Source: Acanthosoma haemorrhoidale (taxonomy: Eukaryota > Arthropoda > Insecta > Hemiptera > Acanthosomatidae). Taken from it: a stretch of 64,000 nt of DNA. This document shows, piece by piece, positions 1 through 12,500 of this stretch. The DNA lies in contig OV884009.1 of NCBI GenBank assembly GCA_930367205.1, positions 106,847,189-106,911,188 of the forward strand, given 5' to 3'. How positions within the stretch are numbered: the first letter of the stretch is position 1; the number at the start of each line of letters is the position of its first letter. The position numbers and the translations under genes were made by a program. The notes under the pieces were generated by a model. The model saw only the letters and a list, made by a program, of their open reading frames with translations, searched no databases and was not told the DNA's origin.

Positions 1-292
1 TATTAATCCGCAAACAGCTTAGGCACTAGCCAATATAACAAATAATGTTTTTTTATAGTATGTGTCTTATAATTGTAATATTTGATGTGGAATTAAAGTT
101 AGACTTTAAAATAGAAACATTTCATTTTTTTTTGACATAAAAGCATATGATCTTAAATCAAGTCCATTCATTTCCAATATTAACATTATAAAAGTGATCT
201 TTTGCGGATATGCCATGCATCTAGTCTAAAACAAAAATGTAAAATGATTTAAAAATTATCAGTTTACATGAAATAAGAGATTGTTTTTATAG
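1..292. other. Intron, left edge of window
   Basis: AT-rich intron sequence ending in a polypyrimidine stretch and AG at 291-292. No exon or repeat recognised. Confidence 0.8.
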
Positions 293-556
293 GATGTGTC
301 AACACTTAAAGCTGGTGGACATCACCAGTACCCTGAATTAAACAAACGAGTTGGAAGATTACATGCTAGATGGGTTCAGCTGAGGAGTGCTCTTCATTCC
401 AAGCTAATTGCTCGCCTTGCATCTCTTTCCTTCCCTGTTGTCGAGGAGAGAACTGTTACACGCCAGACACGTACCGTTTTAGAAACTCGCCTTGTAGATA
501 CCAACCATCATTTTAGAGCTCTCCAAGAAGCGATAGATTGGGTTAAATCAAAGCTG
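293..556 (+). CDS. shot: Spectraplakin exon 1 of window (plakin domain)
   Basis: Residues 1-88 of the partial frame, phase 0 on both sides, donor GTAAGT. Encodes spectrin-repeat helices of the plakin domain; the segment [19 protein letters not shown] is typical of the family's inter-helix region, and the exon ends with [13 protein letters not shown], the start of the next repeat. Confidence 0.95.
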
Positions 557-3500
557 GTAAGTTGTTTTTTAATGTGACAGGTCTCAGACGAATGAATTAT
601 TATGTTATTGATTACTTCTACTAGTTATTTTATGTCTTGTTCAGAAACAGTTGCAAGAATTCGAGTTCAGCAGTGACCTGCCAGGTGCAAAGATAGAAAT
701 GTCTCACCATCAGAGAGAGCACAGAGAAATTGACCGCTTCCAGTCTACTGTAGATCAATGTGCTTCTGCTAAGGTGAGTCATCAGTTTTGTGACCTATAT
801 TATTTGTTTTAGACATATTATTGAAATATTTTTTGTTATATTACAAAAATGATAATTTATGATTTTATTATCTTCAGAGCCAATTTCATGGAGAGGAATT
901 GTCATTGTACACTCAACACCTAAGCACACTGCAGAAAGTCTACGCTGAACTTCTGTCCCTGTCAAACAAAAGAATTTCAGAATTTGAAACATACGTTGAT
1001 TTCCTTGAATCGGTTAAAACCCAGCTAACTTGGCTCAAGGAAAAGGAATCGATAGAAGTTGCCAGGGATTGGAGCGACCGAGAAGTCAATATTTCTGCAA
1101 TCCAACAATATTATGAAGTAATATTTGCATTTGATTTCATGTTTGTAAATAAGTGAATTTGTATTCATTATATAAACTATTGAATTTGTGAAAGATAATG
1201 CTTTAGGCTGTATTTTTCCTTTTTTTTTAATTATTAACTGATTTTCCAGAACTTGATGGTGGAACTAGAAAGAGCTGAAGTAGTTGTCCATTCTTTATTG
1301 GAGCGAGGAGAGTCATTACTGCTTCAGGGTCACCCTGCATCCAAGGCAATATCTACTATCCTGGTAAGCTTGCAGGCTGCATGGTCAAGAGTTCTCCAGT
1401 TTACGGTTGCTCTCGAGACCCATATTGCCACGACACGTGCAGTACAGAATTTCTTCAGAGATCTTGAACAACTCAGAGAATGGATTCATAGGTGATTCAA
1501 TGAAAACAAACATCTGTTTCATTGTAATCTGTCATAAGCATTTTAAGTAACATATTTTAATTTCTAGCCGGGATGAAATACTGAACACAACCTATTCAGC
1601 TTCCGAGTTTTCTCTGGATGAAGGAGAGAGGCTATTAAGAGGCATGCAAGAGCTGAGGGAGGAACTGAATAATAGGTCTGCTGCTTTATCCCAGATGGCA
1701 GAACGGGCACAAACCATCGCCCCTGTGAAACAGAGGAGGCAGCCCGTTGTCAGGCCTATCCAGGTTACAGCTGTTTGCGACTACAAATCAGATACAGTAA
1801 TTATTATTTGTATGAATTATAAATGATTTACTTTATTCTTCAAGTACTATAACTAGAAAACAAGGCCAACTGGTTACATTGATTAATCCTATCTTTAACT
1901 CAGGAGCCAAGCTCTATGCTTGATTGAACTAACAAAGATTCTTTTGGTCCTTAAGATATTAATGACATTTTTAATGCTCTGCGCCATGATTATTTCACCT
2001 ATTTCAAACCAATCAGTCTCATTCACATGACATTTTCAAGATGTTTATATAAACAAATACAATTCAAAATTGAATTATCCATGGTCCAATGACGTAAAAA
2101 AAATAAAAATACATGCAGTAGCAGTCAAAAGTTTCCAGCCACTGTGATTTTTTTCCTTACCACTTTTCATTTATTATTATATAAAAACAACATATTTTAG
2201 GAAAGGTTTCTCCCTCTTTCTCAGCTAGTAGTACCCGGTGTATGTGTCTCCAGCATGGCAGTGTAATGATACAAACTTGTTTTATTTTTCAAATATAACA
2301 TTTATCATTTTCGCATTAGATTTATATATAATAAATTGAATAAATGTATAATATCAATAAAATAATTTTATTAACAATGATAAATATTTTAATTAACAAG
2401 ATGTTTATGTCTACATATAATAATAATATATGATGCTAAATGTTGGGCAACTAGGGTAGGTCTCAGCGACCGGGCCAGTCTGGTGAGCAAAAAAAAATAT
2501 ATAAGTTTTCAATCTTTGACCTTGCTGTTAGTCTAGCCGGTGGACAATGGTTCATTGATCTGACTCCGTATTATGGTAGAAGAGGGACCCCAACATTCAC
2601 TGTGATCAGGAGAAGAGTCAGGTGTTGAGGTAGAGGCAGTTTGTCTGGTCTTGGAATGATCCCACATTTACACATGGTATCAAAGGGTAGGCGAGCAGTG
2701 ACGGGATCCCAAACACCAGTGTGAACCAGAGAGAAGCTGACCGGAGTGCGGTGGGAATGCCATTAGGAGGTTATGGTGCCCCAGAAGTTGTCATCCAAGT
2801 AAGTGAAAGGGGTCTCTTCTACGGAGTGCTGGCTTAACAGGCAGAAGAAAGTAGTAGCCACCATGAGAGATGTTGAGGCTATCAGTGCTGAGATTAGATC
2901 TACAAGGTAAGGAAAGACAGAAGAATAGATATTAGTAAATAAATAGGCCATGGTTCTGATATAGCAGCAAGCGCCAGTACAATAAAAGTTTACAGTCCAC
3001 ACAGGCTAGGGAGACAGGCAGATTATTTCCTCCATGGGCCAATGTGATTCGAGTAACCTTAGACCCCAGTCAGTGCCCCCAGGTGATTTGCCTGTTAACT
3101 GGTATTCTGTTTCTCACTATGCTACAGTGTACAAACTCATTTATTCTAATGATTTAAAAACAGTACCATCTGTGGTATGACTACATGTAGATAAAAATTA
3201 GTTCGGTGTTTCAGATAATAGGAGAAGGTAGCCCCACTCCCTAGGGGGTTGGGAGCAATAGATTTATTATCTTTTTGTTCAACTCAGTTAAAGTTTGTAG
3301 GAAGTAACCTCTTCAAATTGCAATGGCTAACCAGTTCTCCTAATGTTTATTATATATATTTTTTCAGGTTGAAATAGAGAAAGGAGACCAATGGACGTTA
3401 CATGACAATTCTGCACTCACGAAATGGCGTGTCTCACCCATAGGTAAGTAGTTTCTTCAAGTCGTCTTATTAATTATTAAAATGTGAGGGTAAAAGAGTG

Positions 3501-6500
3501 TTTTTTGGTTAATTCTAATGAAAAGTTTTTTTTTCCCTGTATTTTGTAGGTTATTTGGAGAACATTCAATATTTAGTCATATATTACTTAATTATATTGT
3601 ATAGAATTGACAACAAAAATAACAATGGTTGTTCCTTCAGCTCTTCTCACTGAAGTGTCATTAATTAATTAATTGAAATGTTTCTATAATTTTAAGTGTG
3701 ATGTCAACTTAGATATCTTGATGTCCTGATTATTAACATGCTATTTTAGTTTTGTATTTTTTAACTATAGTCACAAAAAGCCATTAAAACTGCCATTAAT
3801 ATCATGTTTGCAACTTTAATGTGATTTTTTTTGACTGATTAATAATAGGTAATTGTATAGTAATAGTATATAAGTGTTGCGACTTAAGTAGAGAATAATT
3901 ACAAAAAGTTATCAAATTCATTTTTGCAGCCATAACGAAACCCTTAATTTTGTGATGTGTATCCCACATGACTTGAATTTGATGTTGATGACCCATTTTA
4001 ATGAGTCATTTTTTTCATGCTATTATTTTACAATTTTAAAGCTTATTATTTTTACATGTTTCAACTATTTATTTATAGGTTCAACTAAAGACACCAATGT
4101 TCCCGGTGTTGTATTTTTGATACCGCCTCCAAGCAAAGAAGCAAAAGAAGCAGTAGAAGGTTTAGCTCGTGATTTTGAGAGAACGACAGCATTGTGGCAG
4201 AGGAAACAACTTCGCCTGAGGCAGAACATGATATTTACCACCATCCGTGTTGTTAGATCTTGGGATCTTGCTCAGTTTGTCGCCATGGGATCGGAGCAAA
4301 GAAATGCTATTCGCAAAGCACTTAATGAAGATGCCGACAAACTGCTTGCTGAAGGAGACCCTAACGACCCTCAACTTAGGCGTTTGAGGAGGGAGATGGC
4401 TGAAGTGAACAGGCTCTTTGATGAATTTGAAGCTCTCGCTAATCAGCAAGGTCTGTAATATTATAAATAATTTCATTATCCATTAATAGATAGTTTTAAT
4501 TATTTGTTACATTTCACAAGCCTTTCTTAAATTTAATCAAGAACTATGTTATTTATTTTTTCAGAGGAGAATAAGAGCGCAATCCGTACTATAACAGAGA
4601 AATCATCACGCCTCCAAGAGGCATTGGATGAAGCTGAAAGGGTACTCACACTGAAATTGTCATCTTCAATACCTCGGGATGTTCATTCTTTGGAACACCT
4701 TGTTGTTCAGCATAAGGAATTTGAAACCTCTCTCAAGGTATCTCATTTTTGCTATTACTTATTTTTCCCATGTAATACAGATAATTGAATATAAGTAGGT
4801 ATTTGCTTTGAAGACAAAGTATATTTATGAAACTTGAATAACAACAGAATATGTTGATAATTGTACTAATTTTTGATCAACTATGTGATAAAAAATTCAA
4901 ATCATGTAAAATAAAATTAATAATTTATAAGTAGTTAATTTTTTATTTTCAAACTAAACATAACCTCAAAAATTAGCCTTTATAATACAGTTTAGAAAAT
5001 TAATTGTTTACAATTTTATGAATTAACTATTTGAAATAAAAATAAAATAATAAAGTAGCTAAAATTTATTCTATTGAACAGTTAAAGACCTGTTCATATT
5101 GACCAAAAGATAGTCTTATGCCCAAATAAGTAATATTGGTGCACATTCAATAGTTGTGATATCATTTTGATTTCGATAATTTTATTTCGCCTCGTTACGT
5201 TTTAAATATCTGTGATTAATCAGAAGTGCTAAAAGGTGAAATTTTGTTACCCACGTGCAACAATAAATAAATCAAACTATGCATGTGTATACATGTAATA
5301 ATTTATAATATATGCTTTTTATGCTGGAGGTCATAATATCAGGTTGGCCAAAAAGTCCGTTCGGTTTTTTAAGCAAAAATAAGACACAGCTTTTAAACAC
5401 AAAGCGATTTATTCAATCAATGGTATAATTGACGTTTTGTTCCAGTATCTTCTGGCATCTCATGGGTAGATTCATAATTCCATGCTCAAAGAATTTCCTG
5501 TCTTTACTGGCAAAAAAATTTTCCAAGTGGATTTTTACATCTTCTTCAGAGTTTAAGGTCTGTCCATTCAATGAATTTTGAAGAGACCGAAACAGGTGGA
5601 AATCTGAAGGTGCAAGGTCGGGGGAATATGGAGGGTGCGGCAAAACTTCCCAGCCAAGCTTCAGTAACTTCTGCCGCGTCTGCAAAGAAGTGTGCGGTCT
5701 GGCATTGTCGTGATGGAAGACATTCCCCTAACGGTTGGCTAGTTCTGGACGCTTCTGGTGGATCGCTGCATTTAATTTGTCCAGCTGGTCACAGTACACA
5801 TCCGAATTGATGGTCCTGTTCGTGGGAAGAAGTTCGTAAAAGACAACACCCCTCCAATCCCACCAAATCGAGAGCATAATCTTCTTTGGGTGAAGTCCTG
5901 CTCTGGGGGTTGTTGGTGGTAATTTGCCATGCTTCCCCCATGAGCGTTAGCGCTCCACATTGTTCCAAGCGATCCACTTTTCGTCCCCTGTCATCATTCT
6001 CTTCAAAAAAGGATCTTTTTCTTCACGTTTTCGCAACAAATCGCAGATGGAAATCTTTTGGGCGAGGTTAGCCTCACTAAGTTGATGGGGAGCCAAGCTA
6101 TTTTGAGGATAACTGCGATCTCCCTAGTTGTATAACGGGGATTGGTGTCGACTAATTCCTTCACTTTGTCGCTGTTAATCTCAGTTGGCCGGCCAGAGCG
6201 AGGTGCGACGTGAACCGAAAAATTTCCCGATCGAAATCTTGAAAACCACTTCTGGCACACACGTTCTGTAACAGCATCCTCTCCGTATACAGCGCATATC
6301 TTCCTGCAAGTTTCCACTGCTTTCTTGCCTTTTTTATAATAAAAAAGCATGAGGTGTCGATAATGTTCGTTTTGGTTTTCCATTTTCAGGATGATCCTAA
6401 ACACACAAAATACAATCAGTCTCGTCGGAATTTCGCGTCAAATTACGTTGAAGTGTCTAGTATCTGACGAGAGCGCACTCGCAAGGGACGGACTGAAGTT

Positions 6501-9500
6501 AGCTACATATTAGACTGCTTGAAGTTTCGTGACGACGAACACCGAACGGACTTTTTGGCCAACCCTTTACTAAAGGCATTGTCATGTTTCATGGGTAATC
6601 AAAACACTCAACCGGGAAAAAACTGAAAATCCTTAATTTTGTTTTTGTAATTTCTAAGAACTTATATTCATCAAGTTAATTAAAAAAATAAAAAAAAATT
6701 TATAGCAGCTAGTGCAAACCAATTATTTCTCCTTACAGCATGTAGTGTTAATGCTATTATCACTTGACAATGTTTCAGTCATGCAGTTAAATGCCTTAAA
6801 AAACTTAAATTGTCATATGGTTCAACCATGTAATTGGTAACTTTTTTTTTTTTAAATTGTACATTAAAATAAGAAAAAGGCGCTAGGTTTTTAGAGTGCT
6901 TGGCTTATTCCTGATGTAGACTGAATTAGCCAAAATATATACCTAATAAATTTACAGGAGAGACGACCCCTAAAGCTATTCAAAACTAAGTTATTTTAAG
7001 TAAACATACAGGGTTTTAAAAAAAAAAAATGACTCATCATGACATTGTTTACTTTATTATAAAGGTACTAATTAGGCTGTAACGACTAAATGTTTAATGA
7101 TTGCAGACATTAACCGGGGACATAGAGAGCCTCCAGTCAATGTTCAACAGCCTGACGAGGAAGACACCAGGTGTCCAATCTCGGGTCGAAGCCATCTTGC
7201 AGCAATGGAACCACATCTGGAATTATTCTCATCTTTACGTTGAAAGGTAATGTCTTTCACTTTTTTCTTCTATATACTAACAAAATAAACGAGCAGCTTA
7301 ACATAAGTTAATTAAATAGTTAATCCATGGACCCACAGCCACACCATTTTTTTATATTGATAATGAAATAAATTGTATTTTTCATCTCTATGTAAAGGAA
7401 ATTAAGAACATATAAAGTGAAGAAGCAATATGGAGAGATACTCGTGGGACTTGGTGTGAGTTTCTTAAAAACTTTTGAAATGATCGTGAGAAAGCTGCTT
7501 GGATTTTTTGATAAAAAAAATAGCTCATTTTATTTGTTAAACTGTCGGTCATTAAAATCACCTTTCCAACATATGAAAACACATGTAAATAACTGAAAAG
7601 TTAATATAATAAACCTATTAAAATCATTTGGAAGGACATATTACACTAAATTTATTTATTGTTCTTTTTTCATTAAATTATTGTTTACTCCACGTATATA
7701 ATTTTTCCCTTCAAAATTCAGTACCTTGCTTCTTGAAAGAAAGTCTTAAGTCCAACCTAGGGGTTGTTTTCTTTGTTAGGACAAAGAATCCTAAGCCTAC
7801 ATCATCAAACAACTATCACTCAATCTCCATTCTTGCTTACCTCTCCTAACATCTTGAAAGAATAGTACAATAACCAATTTCCTTGAACAGTCCAAACTTC
7901 TCGATCCTCTCCAATTTGGTTTCTGTTCCGGTTACTCCACACAATTCGCACGAGCTAATATCACTGGTAACATTCATACCGCTATTGTTCAACAAAAACT
8001 AACAGTCCTGATTCTTCTAGATTTCTGTAAAGCCTTAGATACCATAGGCCACTCAATCCTTCTTTCCAAGTTAAAATCATTGACCTTTCTCCAACCGTTC
8101 ACGAGTAGTTACTATCCCTAATCGACCCCTATCTGCTTCACTTGCTCTTTGCTCGGACATAGCCCAGGGATCTCCGAATACTGTAGGCTCCGCCAATATG
8201 CAAATATGATGTATGAGGTGATATGATGATGGCATGCGATGAAATAAGGTAATAAAAAAAGAAATGAAACAGGGTGATATATGTAGAAATAAGAGATGAT
8301 AGCCCTCACATTAAATATGTTTGGTCATCCCCAAACTGCACAAAATCATCATCAACATCTCTCTTCTCAAACAACTTACATCTTTCATGTATCTATAAAC
8401 AACTGGTTCTTTCCAGTAACTGAAGTCCCGGCGTATCTCTTAGCTGTTCCAATTACTGACATACTTCCTGCTGTAACATTCACTTCTTTTGAATTTAAAC
8501 TTTTTATAATTTATTTTATATTATTTAATATTTTATATAATAAAATAATCCTTCTCCCCCCCTTCTCTCCATGGTAAATGTGCAGGTGGTCACTTAAAGT
8601 GCTGTGCGGCTTCTCTACGTCTCCTCGACTCTTCAGATGTTCTGGGGTGTTAAGAGGCCATCGGATCTCCAAGGCCACCGCCTCAGCCCTGATTTTGGCG
8701 TTATCGAACTCCCACTGTCAGAATGATCATGTCTGGTACGCCATAAGATTGGCACCATGTGCGCAGTACCCTTGGGATTGTCTCCGCTGATCGTTCAGCT
8801 ATCAGATGGGCCATCACTGTTTTGCTGACTCTGTCGACAATGGTGATCCATTTGTATCCTCTCCTGAATCGTTCTAGAGGGTGGCGATCATATTTCGTGG
8901 TAAGGCATGTGTCGCTGGTACCAATAACTCTTCTAATGGTGTCTTTCATGCTCCTTCCGTAGTCCTTGCCGTCCTCTCCAGCCTCTCCTCTGGTGCTCCT
9001 GGGCTCATCTTCTTCTTCTGTCTCCAACGCTCCCGTAGTTTTGACGATTTGGAGGGTGTTCTGGTTCTTCTCCACACCCTCTGTGCATTTACCTCCATCG
9101 GTTCCAGCCTATACCTCTGCTCGCTGGAAAATTTATGGACACTGTCTTGCGATGTGTCCTTCCATTCCGCATTCAAAACATTTGTGCGTGGGCACTGCGC
9201 CACTAGGTGGCCAATTCTCCTACATCCGTGACATCTTCTGTCCTTCCTCCCGCTAGGTCTCCTTCCTTCAGCCACTGCCCCTTTTTTCTCCGCATACCGC
9301 TGATTCTTCCTCTTCCATGCCTGTTGTGGCATTCTTGTCCTCCTGTACATCACCTTAGACCACCCCGTCTCTTCTGCCTCCAATTTTTTTCTTCGTCCCG
9401 GGCACTAGCGTCCATTAAATCTTCGGCGCACTCAATGAACGGTCGGTCTCCCGGTAGACTTATCTTTCTTACCTGTTTCCCTGGCCAACTGTATCTTCAG

Positions 9501-12500
9501 GATGATTGGTGGGAATGTCATCCTGGCTTCCACTTCCGCTAGGTTCACCGTTTCTCTAATTTTTTGAGTTATTTTGTTGAACTTAGACAAGACTTCTCCA
9601 GTGAACTGCCCTTTCGTTTGATTCCGCCGTCTGGACTCCCTGAACATCTGGAAGATGTCCTCTTCTGGTGTACATCTGGCTCCTCCATATGCCTTCTTCA
9701 GCCTTTCTTTTACCACTGCCCATGGGGTGTCTTCGTCGGGCTGTATTAGGTTTAGCACACTCCTTTTTATTCTGCACACTAAGTCCGTTTTGATTGATTT
9801 TGTGTCGCCAGAGTCAAGGAAACCCTCACTTGCCTTCGCCTATACCCTTTCCATAATCCTGTCACCACCTTTGATGAAATGGTTCAATTCGCCTAGCTCT
9901 CCTTAGACTTTCTCCAAGTCCGATATTGTTCTCCTCAGGTCCTGTGACGTCGCTGCTCGAACTTTCATCCTAGCCAGGGAGTTTGCTTGAGCTTCGGCCA
10001 TTGTTTCCCCTAGGTAATTTGGGGACTTCAAAAGCCGCCGGCCATAACTCTACCATGTTACTAGGTCACTTTTCGGTACCAATAAAACAACAACAAAAAA
10101 AAATTGTAATTTTACTCGAATGTTGTTTACCTGAATATTCGTAACTCCCGGGTTTTAGCACCAGTTATCGTCTCCTGGCTGTTGTTGATAAAAAAAAAAA
10201 GAATGAATAAAGAGGTTAAGAATAATACGCAATAATTCGGTTTATAACTGACTTTATTCTCCTATGGTAAAACTTTTTTTATCATGTTGGTACACATGTC
10301 TCTAAAATACATTGATATTTGCAGCCGTTTTCAATGTTTACTTTTGATGTAGCAGTCACTGATGTTATGTGTGTTTTGATGTTCTGAGCGATTTTTAGTT
10401 TTGAAAAAAATGGATCAAAGAATTTGTATTGAATTTTTTCAAAAAAATTAAGTGAAGTGCAGCAAAGTTTTTTTTGAAATGTTGACAGTGGCTTTTAGTG
10501 AATCTACCATGAGCAAAGCAAGAGTTTATGAGTGGTATGGACATTTCAAAGAGGGCCATGAAGAAATTGAAGATGATGATCACATTGGGCACCCTAACAC
10601 TTTAATTAACGACGACAACATTGAAAAGTTAAGAAAATAAAGTTCGTTCCAAAATTGTTGAATTTTGACCAAAAAAAACATCGCGTGGATATCGCCAAAG
10701 AATTGTTGAACGAAGTAACCTACAATCCAGGGTTTGTCAAATGCATCATAACAGTTGACTAAACATGGGTATATGGGTATGATGCGGAAACCAAGGCGCA
10801 ATCTTCGCAATAGAAGAGGCCGACCTGAAGAGCCAACACTGAAAAAAATTCGACAAGTTCAATGAAAAGTGAAGGTTCTTTTTCGATTTCAATGGCGTAG
10901 TGCATTATGAGGTATTGGCAGAAGGTTGTACGGTCAATAAAGTATATTACTTGGAAGTAATGCTCAGTTTACATGAAGTGATCCAATGAAAACGACCGGA
11001 ATTGTTGCAAAACAATTCCTGGAAATTGCATCACAATAACACTTCCGCTCACACCTCACTGATTGTTCGTGATTTTTTAGCAAAAAACAACACTGTTGTG
11101 TTACCTCAGCCACCATATTCATATTCACCGGACATGGCTCCCTGCGACTTCTTTTTGTTCCTGGTGTTGGAAAAACCTTGAAAGGATGACGTTTTGACAC
11201 CATTGATAAGATAAAAGATGAATTGCTGAAGGAGCTAAGAGCTGTATCGAAAATTAAGTTTGAAAAGTGCTTCGAAGATTGGAAAAAGCGCTGGCACAAG
11301 AGAGGGATTACTTTGAAGGAGACAAAATTGCTATCGATGAATAAATAAAAAATTTTTAAGAAAAACAAAAATTCTCATTAGTATTTGATCAAACCTCATA
11401 TATGTTTGGCTACCACCTTCCTTGGTTTTTGCTATTAAAAATTTTATTTGATAATTATAATAATTTTTTCTTTTAGAGGTTTACACTATTTTGCATTTTT
11501 TTTTTTTTTTTTTAATGTAACCGTTATTTTTATTTGCTAGTTATAAATTGGTCATCTGAACATTAATGCTATTCACAGGGGTTAAATAGCTTCTGAGCTG
11601 GATCATAAAAAAATCGTAAGATTCCTATTGTCTTGGTTATATTATAGCTGGGTCCTTAAAAATCCTAAGTTAAAAAAAGCCTAAATTTTCCAAGTTAAAT
11701 TATTTTTTCCAAGTACTTCCGATATTTTATTTGTTACTTTGGTGTCTTGATTTTTTCATTTAGAATAGCATTTTGGCTAGTAATAAAAAGTTTCTGATTT
11801 CGAATAAAAGCGATGAAACCTTAAAAACATATTTGAAGAATTATTTCTTCATAACTTACGTTGATTTATTTTTTTATTTACATTGCAGGCTCAAATGTGT
11901 GGAAATTACACTCTCTGCTCTCGATGAAGCCACAAATGTGGTTTCTGAACTTGAACTTAAACTGGCAGATTTTGGGGAGATGCCTTCTGAAATTGGACCT
12001 CTACAGATTGTGCGTGTTCTTATAGGATAACAACTGTTGTAATATATAATATTATTTATTTCTATTCCAATCTTAATGATGTGTTGGTGTAGGTACATGA
12101 TGACTTGATCAGGGTGCAGAATTCAATAGCAGCCCAACAACCTGTCGTGGACCAGCTGATAGAAGATGCTACCAACACAAGAAGATTAGTTGTCAAATCT
12201 AGAGAGCGCCTTAGGTCACATGACCATTCAGATCTGGACAGGCTCGATGATGATGTAAATTCTGTCACCCAGAGGTGGAACAACTTGTGTGCTTCCCTTG
12301 TTGACAGGTGATTACCTGTTACTGACAACCATTAGTTTATTTTGTGCTTTACAAGTATATTTTACCTTTCTGTTTTCAATAATTAAGGTTGAGATGTTGT
12401 GAAGCAGCCTATTCCCTCTTAGACACTTACGGCAAGACTTACCAGACAGAAGTGAAATTCATCGATGAGTCCTATACCGAGCTGAACAATCTTCCGCCAG

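Larger units (their letters stand above)
4738..7106. other. Intron carrying a mariner element
   Basis: 2.37-kb intron. A full-length mariner-type element fills 5339-6567. The flanks, 4738-5336 and 6570-7106, are AT-rich and hold nothing I recognise. Confidence 0.85.
8578..10265 (-). mobile_element. LTR retrotransposon remnant, gag joined to integrase
   Basis: Minus-strand order: possible LTR piece (about 10175-10265), a candidate primer-binding site about 10150-10172 (starts TGGTGCTAAAACCCGGGAG on the minus strand), a gag start at 10002, gag blocks, a zinc knuckle, then integrase-like sequence. Protease, reverse transcriptase and RNase H are absent, so a large internal deletion has joined gag to the integrase end. 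The right end abuts a mariner remnant that lacks its own left end. The second LTR was not found. Confidence 0.75.
7247..11888. other. 4.6-kb intron crowded with decayed transposons
   Basis: Holds, left to right, a non-LTR reverse transcriptase remnant (about 7720-8110), a repeat shared with 51825-52105, an internally deleted LTR retrotransposon on the minus strand (about 8578-10265), a mariner-type remnant (about 10268-11400), and a short repeat shared with 51296-51415. The rest is AT-rich. Confidence 0.8.

Noticed and set aside
3952..4078. Open frame upstream of exon 7 starting at 3952
   Set aside because: It is intron sequence that happens to lack a stop; the exon starts after the AG at 4077-4078, where phase and SH3 similarity begin.
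9207..9542. Plus-strand frames opposite the gag region
   Set aside because: Antisense by-products; the zinc knuckle and integrase motifs are on the minus strand.
10964..11368. Minus-strand frame of 134 codons over the second mariner
   Set aside because: Antisense to a recognisable plus-strand transposase remnant.
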